Assembly: GCF_009765165.1 (NCBI RefSeq)
Contig: NZ_VLNU01000001.1
Span: 3,540,247 to 3,604,246, forward strand
Origin: Lysobacter panacisoli
Lineage (GTDB): Bacteria; Pseudomonadota; Gammaproteobacteria; Xanthomonadales; Xanthomonadaceae
Reading direction: 5' to 3'
Length of the DNA: 64,000 bases
The notes below the pieces were generated by a model, which had not been told where the DNA came from, made no database searches, and saw only the letters and a program-made list of their open reading frames with translations. Both the position numbers and the translations under genes were made by a program. Below, in pieces: positions 12,154 to 22,809 of the stretch (positions within the stretch are counted from its first letter, which is position 1; each line of letters opens with the position of its first letter).

Positions 12154-12750
12154 TCACCTTGCCTTCGCGCGCGGCGCGGCAAGGGCCTGCTCGATAGCCG
12201 CCACGACCTGCGGGTCGTCGGGCTTGGTCTTGCTGCCGAAACTCGCGACGAGGCGTCCGTCCCGACCGATCAGGTACTTGTGGAAGTTCCACTGCGGCGC
12301 CTGGCCTGCGGCCTTCGCCAGGTCGCGATACAGCGGCGTGGCGTCGTCGCCGACGACATGCACCTTCTCGAACATCGGGAATTTCACCCCGTAAGTCAGC
12401 GTGCAGAATTCCTGTATCTGCTTCTCGTCGTCGAACTCCTGCGCCTTGAAATCACCGGAAGGAAAGCCGAGTACCGCGAATCCGTTCCTACGGTATTTCG
12501 CATGCAGCGCTTCTAGCGCTTCGAATTGCGGCGTGTAACCGCACTTGCTTGCGGTATTGACCACGAGCAGCACGTCGCCGCGATAGGCGCTGGCCAGATT
12601 CACCGCTTGCTTGCCCGCCAACGGACGGAAACTGCGATCCAGCAGGCCGCCGGCGGCTATCGCCAAAGCGGACACCAACAGCAAAGACAGCACCAGCCAG
12701 CGGGCTCGATGCTGGCGGGACGACGGACTCACATTCTGAATGGGGCGCAT
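12154..12750 (-). CDS. membrane-anchored glutathione peroxidase family protein
   Basis: 198 residues from ATG 12750. An N-terminal hydrophobic segment (about 18-36, WLVLSLLLVSALAIAAGGLL) suggests a membrane anchor or uncleaved signal, unlike the usual soluble enzyme. The thiol-peroxidase core follows: VVNTASKCGYTPQFEALEAL with the peroxidatic Cys (no selenocysteine), GFPSGDFKAQEFDD, and WNFHKYLIGRDG. The usual Cys and Gln of the GFPCNQF motif are replaced (Ser and Asp), so recycling may differ; thioredoxin is the common reductant in bacterial members. It is divergent from the YtrA operon. Confidence 0.88.
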   Translation of the reverse strand: MRPIQNVSPSSRQHRARWLVLSLLLVSALAIAAGGLLDRSFRPLAGKQAVNLASAYRGDVLLVVNTASKCGYTPQFEALEALHAKYRRNGFAVLGFPSGDFKAQEFDDEKQIQEFCTLTYGVKFPMFEKVHVVGDDATPLYRDLAKAAGQAPQWNFHKYLIGRDGRLVASFGSKTKPDDPQVVAAIEQALAAPRAKAR

Positions 12751-12844
12751 GGCGGATCGCGGGCCTGGCAGCGGCGGGAGGCCCGGATTATGGCGGTCCG
12801 GGCCGTGCACGCGGCGCGTATGCCATCAGTTGGGTAAGCCATGC

Positions 12845-12885
12845 TTGACGGGACGTCTTTAGGTGTTATAGTTGCCTACAACACC
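12845..12885 (+). promoter_or_regulatory. sigma-70 promoter with overlapping GGTG-N16-CACC operator
   Basis: -35 TTGACG (12845-12850), 16-nt spacer, -10 TATAGT (12867-12872). A dyad GGTGTT (12862-12867)/AACACC (12880-12885) covers the -10 and the expected start, giving exactly GGTG-N16-CACC. I recall this as the site reported for YtrA of Xanthomonas citri; I could not check it. The operon includes a YtrA-type repressor, so autorepression is likely. Confidence 0.75.
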
Positions 12886-12912
12886 GGTTGACCAATGAGC
12901 AGGACGTTCACC

Positions 12913-13320
12913 ATGAACCGCAGGCTCCAGAACTCCTTCACGGCGATGCTGGCTTCCGCTTCGGCCCTGGCCCTGTGCCTGAGCCTGGCGATGCCCTCCG
13001 CGCCGCAGCAGCACGGTCCGGTCGCCCTCAACCTGGGCCCGGTGGAAGTCTCCTTCACCCCTGATGACCCGGCCGCCTCCCGCGAAGACCAGGTCGAAGC
13101 GCTGGTGCGCAGCATCGAAGCGCGCAGCGACCGCGTCGAGTCCCTCGCCGACGCGGCCACGCTGACCGCCGAAATCGCCGCCGCCGCCGCCCTGGCCGGC
13201 TCGCTCCACGAGGCCCGGGACAACGCCAAGCTGCAAACCGAAACCAAGGCCAGGACGGCCGCCCGGCATCGCCGGCAAACCCTCGTCATGCCTTATTTCT
13301 CATTCGCACCGCGGGGCTGA
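12913..13320 (+). CDS. hypothetical exported protein, first gene of the YtrA operon
   Basis: 135 residues from ATG 12913, preferred over ATG 12895 because AGGA lies 8 nt upstream. An N-terminal basic/hydrophobic segment (RRLQNSFTAMLASASALALC and on to about residue 30) is a likely signal peptide or anchor. The rest is an Ala-rich, charged helical region (about 55-110, with EDQVEALVRSIEARSDRVES) and a basic end. I do not recognise a domain. It precedes the repressor gene by 4 nt and shares its promoter, so it may be part of the same envelope-stress response. Confidence 0.7.
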   Translation: MNRRLQNSFTAMLASASALALCLSLAMPSAPQQHGPVALNLGPVEVSFTPDDPAASREDQVEALVRSIEARSDRVESLADAATLTAEIAAAAALAGSLHEARDNAKLQTETKARTAARHRRQTLVMPYFSFAPRG

Positions 13321-13324
13321 ACCA

Positions 13325-13693
13325 ATGACCGCAATTCAATGGAGCGACGGCGCTCCGATCTATCGCCAGCTGAAGGATCGCGTCATCGCGATGATGCTCG
13401 ACGGTGTCCTCAAGCCGGGCGACGCACTGCCCTCCGTGCGCCAGGTCGCCGCCGAATACCAGCTCAATCCAATCACCGTCTCGCGCGCCTATCAGGAACT
13501 GGCGGACGAGGCACTCGTCGAAAAACGCAGGGGTCTGGGCATGTACGTGACCGAAGAGGCCGCAAAGAAGCTGCTGTTCAACGAACGCGAACGTTTCCTG
13601 CGCGAGGAGTGGCCGCTGGTGCTGGAACGCATCATGCGACTGGGCCTCACCGCCGAAGAACTGCTGACCCCCGCCAAGGCAGGCACGCCATGA
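13325..13693 (+). CDS. ytrA: GntR-family (YtrA subfamily) transcriptional repressor
   Basis: 122 residues, the short YtrA type: a GntR winged helix (about 8-75, APIYRQLKDRVIAMMLDGVL then LPSVRQVAAEYQLNPITVSR) and only a small C-terminal helical tail (about 80-122) for dimer formation. There is no FadR or UTRA effector domain. It is coupled to the downstream ABC ATPase by an ATGA overlap. Members of this subfamily repress their own ABC-transporter operons and respond to cell-envelope stress. The dyad over the operon promoter is the expected target. Confidence 0.92.
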   Translation: MTAIQWSDGAPIYRQLKDRVIAMMLDGVLKPGDALPSVRQVAAEYQLNPITVSRAYQELADEALVEKRRGLGMYVTEEAAKKLLFNERERFLREEWPLVLERIMRLGLTAEELLTPAKAGTP

Positions 13694-14577
13694 ACGCCCC
13701 GGCCATCGCCTCCACCACCACGCCGGTGGTCAGCGCACGACACCTGCGCAAGGCATACAAGAACAAGCTCGCGCTCGACGACACCGCGTTCGAGATCCCG
13801 GCCGGCCGCATCGTCGGCCTGATCGGCCCCAACGGTGCCGGCAAGACCACCGCGCTCAAGGCCATCCTCGGGCTGATCCCGTTCGAAGGCGAGCTGCGCG
13901 TGCTCGGTCGCGACCCGCGCACCGAACGCGACGAACTCATGCGCGACGTCTGCTTCATCGCCGACGTGGCGGTGCTGCCGCGCTGGATCCGCGTCCGCGA
14001 AGCGATCGAATTCGTCGCCGGCGTGCATCCGCGCTTCGACCGCGCCAAGTGCGAACGCTTCCTCGCCCACACCCAGCTCAAGCCGCAGATGCGCGTGCGT
14101 GAGCTGTCCAAGGGCATGATCGTGCAGCTGCACCTGGCGCTGGTGATGGCCATCGACGCGCGCCTGCTGGTGCTCGACGAACCGACGCTGGGCCTGGATA
14201 TCCTCTATCGCAAGCAGTTCTACCAGCGCCTGCTGGAGGATTACTTCGACGAGGAGAAGACCATCCTGGTGACCACTCACCAGGTCGAGGAGATCGAGCA
14301 CATCCTCACCGACGTGATGTTCATCCGCGACGGCAAGGTGGTGCTGGACAACGACATGGAATCGCTCGGCGAGCGCTTCATCGAAGTGCTGGTCAACGGC
14401 GAGAAGACGGCCGACGCGCGCGCGCTCAAGCCGATCGACGAACGCGCCCTGCCCTTCGGCAAGACCGTGATGCTGTTCGACGGCGTGCCGCATGCGCAGC
14501 TGGCCGGGCTCGGCGAAACCCGCACGCCGGGCCTTGCCGATCTGTTCGTCGCGACGATGAAGGGAACCTACGCATGA
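13690..14577 (+). CDS. ABC transporter ATP-binding protein (YtrB-like)
   Basis: 295 residues. Walker A is in GLIGPNGAGKTTALKAILGL (about 41-60). The signature motif is degenerate, RELSKGMIVQLHLALVMAID; Walker B is LLVLDEPTLGLD and the switch His is in VTTHQVEEIEH. The C-terminal extension (about 225-295) is typical of the CcmA/YtrB type. It energises the membrane protein encoded next, with ATGA overlaps at both ends. Substrate unknown; systems of this class are linked to peptide antibiotics or envelope stress. Confidence 0.93.
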   Translation: MNAPAIASTTTPVVSARHLRKAYKNKLALDDTAFEIPAGRIVGLIGPNGAGKTTALKAILGLIPFEGELRVLGRDPRTERDELMRDVCFIADVAVLPRWIRVREAIEFVAGVHPRFDRAKCERFLAHTQLKPQMRVRELSKGMIVQLHLALVMAIDARLLVLDEPTLGLDILYRKQFYQRLLEDYFDEEKTILVTTHQVEEIEHILTDVMFIRDGKVVLDNDMESLGERFIEVLVNGEKTADARALKPIDERALPFGKTVMLFDGVPHAQLAGLGETRTPGLADLFVATMKGTYA

Positions 14578-15632
14578 ACGCGATCAACGAATCCCACGAA
14601 CTTCCCCGCGCGGCCGCAGTGGTGGCTCCGCACCCGACGCACACCTACAAGATGCTGCTCAAGCGCGAGTTCTGGGAGCACAAGGGCGGCTTTTTCTGGG
14701 CGCCGCTGGTGGCCGGCGGCATCCTGCTCCTGCTGACCCTGATGGGGATCGGCGCCGGTGAGGTGCTGCTGCGCAAGGTCCCGGACCAGGCGACGATCAA
14801 CGTCGAAGGCGGCAGCTTCCAGGTCAACGGACTCGACATCAACCAGCTCACCGCGCACATGAGCGGCGACGAGCTGCGCGAGTTCGGCGGCGTGATCGAC
14901 GCCAGCCTGTACATGGCGGCGACGTGGCCCTTCATCGTGCTGGCCTTCGTGGTGTTCTTCTACTGCCTGGGCAGCCTGTACGACGATCGCCGCGACCGCA
15001 GCGTGCTGTTCTGGAAGTCGCTGCCGATCTCCGACCGCGACACCGTGCTGTCCAAGGTCGCCAGCGCGACGCTGATGGCGCCGACGATCGCGGCCATCGC
15101 CGCGGTGATCACCATCTTCGGTTCGATGGTCCTGTACAGCCTGGTCGTGCTGCTGCACGGCGGCAACCCGTACACGGTGCTGTGGGGGCCGGCCAGCCCG
15201 CTCAAGGTGAGCGCGCACCTGATCGCCTCCATCCCGGTGTATGCGCTGTGGGCGCTGCCGACCGTGGGCTGGCTGATGCTGTGCTCGTCCTGGGCCAAGA
15301 GCAAGCCATTCCTGTGGGCGATCATGATCCCGGTCTTCGCCGGCATCTTCGTCACCTGGTTCGACCTGATGCAGCTGTTCGACCTCGGCAGCGGCTGGTT
15401 CTGGCAGAACGTCGTCGCCCGCAGCCTGCTCAGTGCGGTGCCGGGCACGTGGTTCGACGTGGCGAACGTCGGCAACATCGATGTCGACGGCCCGCAGGCG
15501 ATCCACTCGGTGCTCAACCTGCGCACGATGTACTCGGTCCTGCTGACCCCGCAGCTGTGGATCGGCGCGGTGGCCGGCGCCCTGATGATCTTCGGCGCGA
15601 TCCGCCTGCGCCGCTGGCGGGATGAGGGGTGA
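14574..15632 (+). CDS. ABC-2 type membrane permease of the YtrA operon
   Basis: 352 residues with about six membrane helices: near 35-55 (FFWAPLVAGGILLLLTLMG), 118-142 (WPFIVLAFVVFFYCLGSLY), 165-195, 218-240, 248-268 and 325-345. The motif YDDRRDRSVLFWKSLPISD between helices 2 and 3 is common in ABC-2 permeases of this group. It forms the membrane part for the preceding ATPase. A strong dyad follows the stop. Confidence 0.9.
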   Translation: MNAINESHELPRAAAVVAPHPTHTYKMLLKREFWEHKGGFFWAPLVAGGILLLLTLMGIGAGEVLLRKVPDQATINVEGGSFQVNGLDINQLTAHMSGDELREFGGVIDASLYMAATWPFIVLAFVVFFYCLGSLYDDRRDRSVLFWKSLPISDRDTVLSKVASATLMAPTIAAIAAVITIFGSMVLYSLVVLLHGGNPYTVLWGPASPLKVSAHLIASIPVYALWALPTVGWLMLCSSWAKSKPFLWAIMIPVFAGIFVTWFDLMQLFDLGSGWFWQNVVARSLLSAVPGTWFDVANVGNIDVDGPQAIHSVLNLRTMYSVLLTPQLWIGAVAGALMIFGAIRLRRWRDEG

Positions 15633-15694
15633 GGCACGCCGCTTGCGCGGCATGCCGCGCGGCGTGCCGAACGCCCGGCCACGGACGGCCGGGC
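15633..15694. repeat. two strong dyads after the YtrA operon
   Basis: GGCACGCCGC (15633-15642)/GCGGCGTGCC (15659-15668), then GCCCGGCC (15673-15680)/GGCCGGGC (15687-15694). No T-run follows, so it is more likely a transcript-end stabiliser or intergenic palindrome than a classical terminator. It begins directly after the permease stop codon. Confidence 0.6.
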
Positions 15695-15781
15695 CGGGCA
15701 ACCCGAAGCCGGTAACGCATCGCCAGGGACGGCAGTGAAGTCAGGAAGCAGAAGTACACCCCATCGCCCAAGGAAAGCCCG

Positions 15782-16429
15782 ATGCGTCTCGCGTACACCG
15801 CAATTCTCTCGTTCTCGCTGTTCGCGACATCGCTGTCGGCATTGGCCGGCAACTCGACGATCGATGCGACGACCGACACCGTGCTCATCGTCGGCGACAG
15901 TCTCAGCTCCGCGCACCGCATGCCCGAAACCGCCGGATGGGTCGCACTGCTGGATCGCAGGCTCGTTGCACATTCCGCACACGCACCGGCCATTGTCAAC
16001 GCGAGCCGCGGCGGCAAGACGCTGGCGGACGCGCTGACCGAACTCCCGTCGCTGCTTGCCGAGCATCGTCCCGACGTGGTGTTGCTGGAACTGGGCGGCA
16101 ACGACGCGATCCTCGGCGCCAAGGGACCCGAAATCCGCCGTGACCTGGCGCGCCTGGTCGACCTGTCGCGGGGTGCCGGCGCCAAGGTAGCCGTGCTGGG
16201 CTTCGCGATCCCGCCGGCGTTCGACAAGGACGGCTCGGCGGACCTGCTGCGCGACGCCTACGCGGCCGTCGCGGACGAGAAGGATGTCGCGCTGTTGCCG
16301 TCGCTGCTGGCAGGTATCTCGGACCAGCCGTCGTTGCTGCAGGACGACGGAATCCACCCCAATGCGGATGCGCAGTCGCGGGTGCTCGAGAACGCTTGGC
16401 CGACGCTGAAGCCACTGCTGCTCAAGTAG
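15782..16429 (+). CDS. exported SGNH/GDSL hydrolase (TesA-like esterase)
   Basis: 215 residues with a signal peptide (cleavage near LSALAG, about residue 23). The four SGNH blocks are present: GDSLS (block I, Ser about 39), Gly in NASRGGKTL (block II), GGND (block III) and DGIHPN (block V with Asp/His). It resembles the periplasmic TesA thioesterase/lysophospholipase of E. coli. Substrate not predictable. It lies downstream of the YtrA ABC transporter and may be read through with it. Confidence 0.9.
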   Translation: MRLAYTAILSFSLFATSLSALAGNSTIDATTDTVLIVGDSLSSAHRMPETAGWVALLDRRLVAHSAHAPAIVNASRGGKTLADALTELPSLLAEHRPDVVLLELGGNDAILGAKGPEIRRDLARLVDLSRGAGAKVAVLGFAIPPAFDKDGSADLLRDAYAAVADEKDVALLPSLLAGISDQPSLLQDDGIHPNADAQSRVLENAWPTLKPLLLK

Positions 16430-16498
16430 TCCGGGCGGCGCAACCCAACGCGCTTTTCCCGCATCCAATCAGGGCCCTCAACGGAGAGAGAGTCACCC

Positions 16499-17275
16499 AT
16501 GCGCAAGATGCTTCCCGCCATCGCCCTGCTCCCGCTCGCGCTGTTCGCCGGACAGGCCTTCGCCGACGAATGCAAGCATTCGGAACCGCGCAACCTGCAA
16601 CTCGACCTCGCCGGCGTGAAATCGGTGATGTTCGACATCGGTCCGCACGACCTGGTCGTGAACGCGCGTCCCGGCGCCAAGGCCGCCGTGCAGGGCAAGG
16701 CCTGCGCGTCGAACCCGGACCGCCTCAAGCAACTCACCCTCACCCAGCAGCGCGTCGGCGACCGCCTCGTCGTCACGGCGGAGCGCGACGACATCGTGAA
16801 CTTCAGCTTCGGTTCGGCGAATTACGCCTACCTGATGCTTGAGGCCAGCGTGCCCGACAACCTGCTCGTGCACCTCAAGGTCGGTTCGGGCGATGCACGC
16901 GTGAGCGGCGCCTCCGCGCTCAGCGCGGACGTCGGCTCCGGCGATGTCGAGGCCCGCAACATCCGCGGGCAGGTCACCGCCGACGTCGGTTCCGGCGACA
17001 TCGAACTGGACACCATCGGCTCGCTCCACGTGCTCGAGGTCGGTTCGGGCGACATCAAGGCGCGCCGCATCTCCGGCGGTGCCACCATCGGCCGCATCGG
17101 CTCGGGCGACGTCGAACTGCGCGACGTCGGCGGCGACGTCAGCGCCGACAAGATCGGCTCCGGCGATCTCGACGCCTACGCGGTGGGCGGGAACCTGACC
17201 GTGCGCAAGGTCGGCAGCGGCTCGGTCGGCCACAGCGGCGTGCGCGGCAAGGTCGACGTGCCGCGCGACGAATGA
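16499..17275 (+). CDS. exported GSGD-repeat beta-helix protein (DUF4097/DUF2807-like)
   Basis: 258 residues with a signal peptide (cut near GQAFAD). From about residue 122 the chain repeats every 18-19 residues, each turn starting with GSGD: GSGDARVSG, GSGDVEARN, GSGDIELDT, GSGDIKARR, GSGDVELRD, GSGDLDAYA, ending GSGSVGHSG. This is the pattern of a right-handed beta-helix found in putative envelope or adhesin-like proteins. Cysteines at the mature start (DECKHSE) and in GKACASN may form a disulfide. A good ribosome site (GGAGAGAG) precedes it. Function unknown. Confidence 0.8.
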   Translation: MRKMLPAIALLPLALFAGQAFADECKHSEPRNLQLDLAGVKSVMFDIGPHDLVVNARPGAKAAVQGKACASNPDRLKQLTLTQQRVGDRLVVTAERDDIVNFSFGSANYAYLMLEASVPDNLLVHLKVGSGDARVSGASALSADVGSGDVEARNIRGQVTADVGSGDIELDTIGSLHVLEVGSGDIKARRISGGATIGRIGSGDVELRDVGGDVSADKIGSGDLDAYAVGGNLTVRKVGSGSVGHSGVRGKVDVPRDE

Positions 17276-17304
17276 ATCTTTCCTTCCATACCCAGGAACG
17301 CGCC

Positions 17305-17991
17305 ATGACTTCCGTTTCGCGCAGCCTCTCGTTCGTCGCCGTGCTGGGCACGCTGTCGCTGCTTTCGGCCTGCGGCGCGAGTCCGTCCAGTTCCTCCTCC
17401 GGCGCCGCGCCGGCCAAGGAAACCTCCGCGATCTCCAGCACCGTGCAGAAGGCCATCGCCGAAGCGCGGCAGGAAATCGCCGAAGGCAACATCAGCGTCC
17501 AGAACGGCAAGAGCGGCCAGCGCGTCGAACTCTCGCCCAAGGGCGACCTGCTGATCGACGGCAAGGCGGTGCCGGTGACGCCGGAACAGCGCGCGCTGCT
17601 GCTCGACTACCGTGGCCACGTGCAGAAGGTCGCCAACGCGGGCGTGGACATCGGCCTGCAGGGCGCGGACCTGGCGACGCGCGCGGTGACCGAGTCGATC
17701 ACCGGCATCTTCACCGGACGCACCGATGACATCGAGAAGCGCGTCGAGGCCGAAGCGGACAAGATCCGTGCCTCGGCGCTGGAGCTGTGCGCGCTGCTGC
17801 CGGCGATGCGCGATTCGCAGAATCGACTGGCCGCCTCGCTGCCGGAGTTCAGGCCTTACGCCAACCTCGACCAGTCGGATATCGACGACTGCGCCAAGGA
17901 AGCGAACGAGAAGAGCCACAAGGCCACGATGAACGCAGCCGCGGAAGCGGCGGCGGCCGCCGAAGCGGCCAAGGCACCAATCAAGCAGTAA
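17305..17991 (+). CDS. DUF2884 (YggN-like) lipoprotein
   Basis: 228 residues from ATG 17305, which has AGGAA 6 nt upstream and opens directly on a signal peptide; an ATG at 17272 overlaps the previous stop and is possible. Lipobox LSLLSACGAS, then a Ser-rich linker. The body is helical with LSPKGDLLIDGKAVPVTPEQRALLLDYR, the DUF2884 signature, and GVDIGLQGADLATRAV. Two late cysteines (LELCALLP, DIDDCAKEA) may pair. Ends in an Ala/Glu-rich tail. Envelope protein of unknown role, convergent with fumC. Confidence 0.82.
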   Translation: MTSVSRSLSFVAVLGTLSLLSACGASPSSSSSGAAPAKETSAISSTVQKAIAEARQEIAEGNISVQNGKSGQRVELSPKGDLLIDGKAVPVTPEQRALLLDYRGHVQKVANAGVDIGLQGADLATRAVTESITGIFTGRTDDIEKRVEAEADKIRASALELCALLPAMRDSQNRLAASLPEFRPYANLDQSDIDDCAKEANEKSHKATMNAAAEAAAAAEAAKAPIKQ

Positions 17992-18015
17992 CGGCGAACG
18001 CGGGGGGCGCGGCGA

Positions 18016-19440
<1,425 letters not shown>

Positions 19441-19503
19441 CGCGCTGTCCTCGGGGGTTGGATGCGCCGAGCTTACGCCCAACGCGCTGCCGGCGAGACG
19501 CAC

Positions 19504-19587
19504 GCGTAGCCCGGGTAAGGCCGAAGGCCGCACCCGGGGCTTCGGTGCGACGACGTCCCGGGTGCGCTGCGCTTACCCGGGCTACGG
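19504..19587. repeat. REP pair with GTAG head (SMAG-like)
   Basis: Two inverted units around a short centre. Unit 1 runs 19506-19539 and starts GTAGCCCGGGTAAG, folding on GGCC-GAA-GGCC. Unit 2 runs 19554-19585 in opposite orientation, ending CTTACCCGGGCTAC. The GTAG tetranucleotide at the foot of a hairpin is the hallmark of RAYT-associated REP sequences such as the SMAG repeats of Stenotrophomonas. No RAYT transposase is in the window. Confidence 0.8.
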
Positions 19588-19596
19588 ATGGCGTGA

Positions 19597-21039
<1,443 letters not shown>

Positions 21040-21154
21040 ACGACGCGGGCTGACGCGGACCTCGCGTCGGCTTGACCGCGCTCAGGAAACCCGGCGCGGC
21101 GGGAAGGCAGAATGGACGCCCGGCGCGCGATGCGCCGGTCTGGAGACGGTGCCC

Positions 21155-21553
21155 ATGAAGCTGCTCGTCAACATCGACGTCGACGATCTCGCCACGGCCG
21201 AAGCGTTCTACACGCAGGCGTTCGGGCTGCGTCCGGCACGCCGCTTCGGCGATGACATGCTCGAGCTGCTCGGCTTCGAGGTTCCGCTCTATCTCCTGCG
21301 CAAGGACGCCGGCACCGCTGGTGCTGGGACTTCCATGCGCAATTTCGCACGACACTGGACGCCGATCCACGGCGACGTCGTCGTCGAGGACCTGGAGGCC
21401 GCCCTGGCCCAGGCCCTCGCCGCCGGCGCGCGCCGCGAAGGCGACATCCGCGAGGCCAGCTGGGGCCGCATCGTCACCGTGTCCGACCCGTTCGGCCACG
21501 GCTGGTGCCTGCTCCAGTTCCTTGGCCGCGGCTACGACGAGATCGCCACATGA
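21155..21553 (+). CDS. VOC (glyoxalase/bleomycin-resistance fold) protein
   Basis: 132 residues from ATG 21155 with GGAG 9 nt upstream; a GTG at 21149 is too close to that site. One VOC unit in two beta-alpha-beta-beta-beta modules: KLLVNIDVDDLATAEAFYTQ at the start, HGDVVVEDLEAALAQALAAG in the middle and VTVSDPFGHGWCLLQFLG at the end. Possible metal ligands are few, so enzyme activity is uncertain. It is coupled by ATGA overlap to the ribosomal oxygenase gene. Confidence 0.85.
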   Translation: MKLLVNIDVDDLATAEAFYTQAFGLRPARRFGDDMLELLGFEVPLYLLRKDAGTAGAGTSMRNFARHWTPIHGDVVVEDLEAALAQALAAGARREGDIREASWGRIVTVSDPFGHGWCLLQFLGRGYDEIAT

Positions 21554-22809
21554 GCAAGAAGACCCCCACCAAGAACACCGCTGCAAAGAAGGCCCCCGCC
21601 GCGAAGGCATCGGCCGCGTTGCCGATCGAAATCGACGCACGCGCCCTGCCGCCGCTGGGCATGACGCCGGAGAAATTCCTGCGCGATTACTGGCACAAGC
21701 GGCCGCTGCTGATCCGTAACGCCTTCGCCGGCTTCGAATCGCCGCTGCAGCCCGAAGACCTCGCCGGGCTGGCGTGCGAGGAAGGCGCGCTGTCGCGCAT
21801 CGTCATGCACGACCGCGCCAACGATCGCTGGACCCTGCGCCAAGGGCCGTTCGAGGAGGAGGAATTCCCCGGCATGCCGCACCAGGACTGGACCTTGCTG
21901 GTGCAGGACATGGACAAGTGGGATGCCGACCTCGCGGCGCTGCTGGACCACTTCACCTTCATCCCGCGCTGGCGCATCGACGACGTCATGGTGTCGTTCG
22001 CCGCGCCGGGCGGTTCGGTCGGTCCGCACACGGACCACTACGACGTGTTCCTGCTGCAGGCGCAGGGTCATCGACGCTGGCAGATCGATGCGGGTCCGAA
22101 TCCTCCGCAGGATTTCCGCCCGGACGTCGAACTCAAACTGCTGCAGTCGTTCACTCCGACCCACGACTGGGTGCTGGGTCCGGGCGACATGCTGTACCTG
22201 CCGCCGAGCGTGCCGCACAACGGCGTGGCCGAGGACGCCTGCCTGACCTTCTCGGTCGGCATGCGCGCGCCGTCCGCAGCGGAGCTGCTCGGCGATTTCG
22301 TCGACACGCTCGCCGCCGACGCTGACGACGCCCTGCGTTACGCCGATCCGGACCTCACGCCGCCGGCCGATCCGGCGGAAATCGACGCGGCCGCGATGGA
22401 CCGCGCGGTCGCCGCGCTGAACCTGCTGCGCATGAACGACCCCGATCGACTGGGCGACTGGTTCGGCCGCTTCATGACCGTCTACCGTGCGGCCGGCGAA
22501 GTACATGCCGGCGAGCTGACCCGCTCGCGGATCGAGATCGAATGGGATCTCGACCACGGTGCGACGTTGCAACGCCATCCGTGGTCGCGCATGGCCTGGC
22601 GCCGCGCGCACCGCGCGGGCGAACCGGCGCGCCTGTACGTAAGCGGGCACGACTACCCGTTGCCCGCCGCCGAGGCCGCCCTGCTCGCCAATGCATCGGT
22701 GCTCGACGGCGCCGCGTACGGCACGCTGTCGGAAGCCGCCCGCGACACCGTGTTCGGGCTGATGCAGGCCGGCCACTACCGGCTGTCGCTGGGAGACGAA
22801 GAGGAATGA
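21550..22809 (+). CDS. roxA: JmjC-type ribosomal oxygenase (RoxA/YcfD-like)
   Basis: 419 residues. A Lys/Ala-rich N-terminal tail (1-35) precedes a cupin/JmjC barrel. The iron ligands are seen as HTDHYD (His and Asp) and His in VPHNGVAEDA; WHKRPLLIRNA and SFAAPGGSVGPHTDHYDVFL are typical. The C-terminal winged-helix dimer/substrate domain follows (about 260-419). The E. coli homologue hydroxylates an arginine of ribosomal protein L16 using 2-oxoglutarate and oxygen; here this is inferred from similarity. Overlaps with both neighbours indicate a coupled operon. Confidence 0.9.
   Translation: MSKKTPTKNTAAKKAPAAKASAALPIEIDARALPPLGMTPEKFLRDYWHKRPLLIRNAFAGFESPLQPEDLAGLACEEGALSRIVMHDRANDRWTLRQGPFEEEEFPGMPHQDWTLLVQDMDKWDADLAALLDHFTFIPRWRIDDVMVSFAAPGGSVGPHTDHYDVFLLQAQGHRRWQIDAGPNPPQDFRPDVELKLLQSFTPTHDWVLGPGDMLYLPPSVPHNGVAEDACLTFSVGMRAPSAAELLGDFVDTLAADADDALRYADPDLTPPADPAEIDAAAMDRAVAALNLLRMNDPDRLGDWFGRFMTVYRAAGEVHAGELTRSRIEIEWDLDHGATLQRHPWSRMAWRRAHRAGEPARLYVSGHDYPLPAAEAALLANASVLDGAAYGTLSEAARDTVFGLMQAGHYRLSLGDEEE

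Noticed and set aside
12895..12912. ATG 12895 as the start of the first YtrA-operon gene
   Set aside because: It lacks a ribosome site, while ATG 12913 has AGGA at good spacing and opens on a signal sequence.
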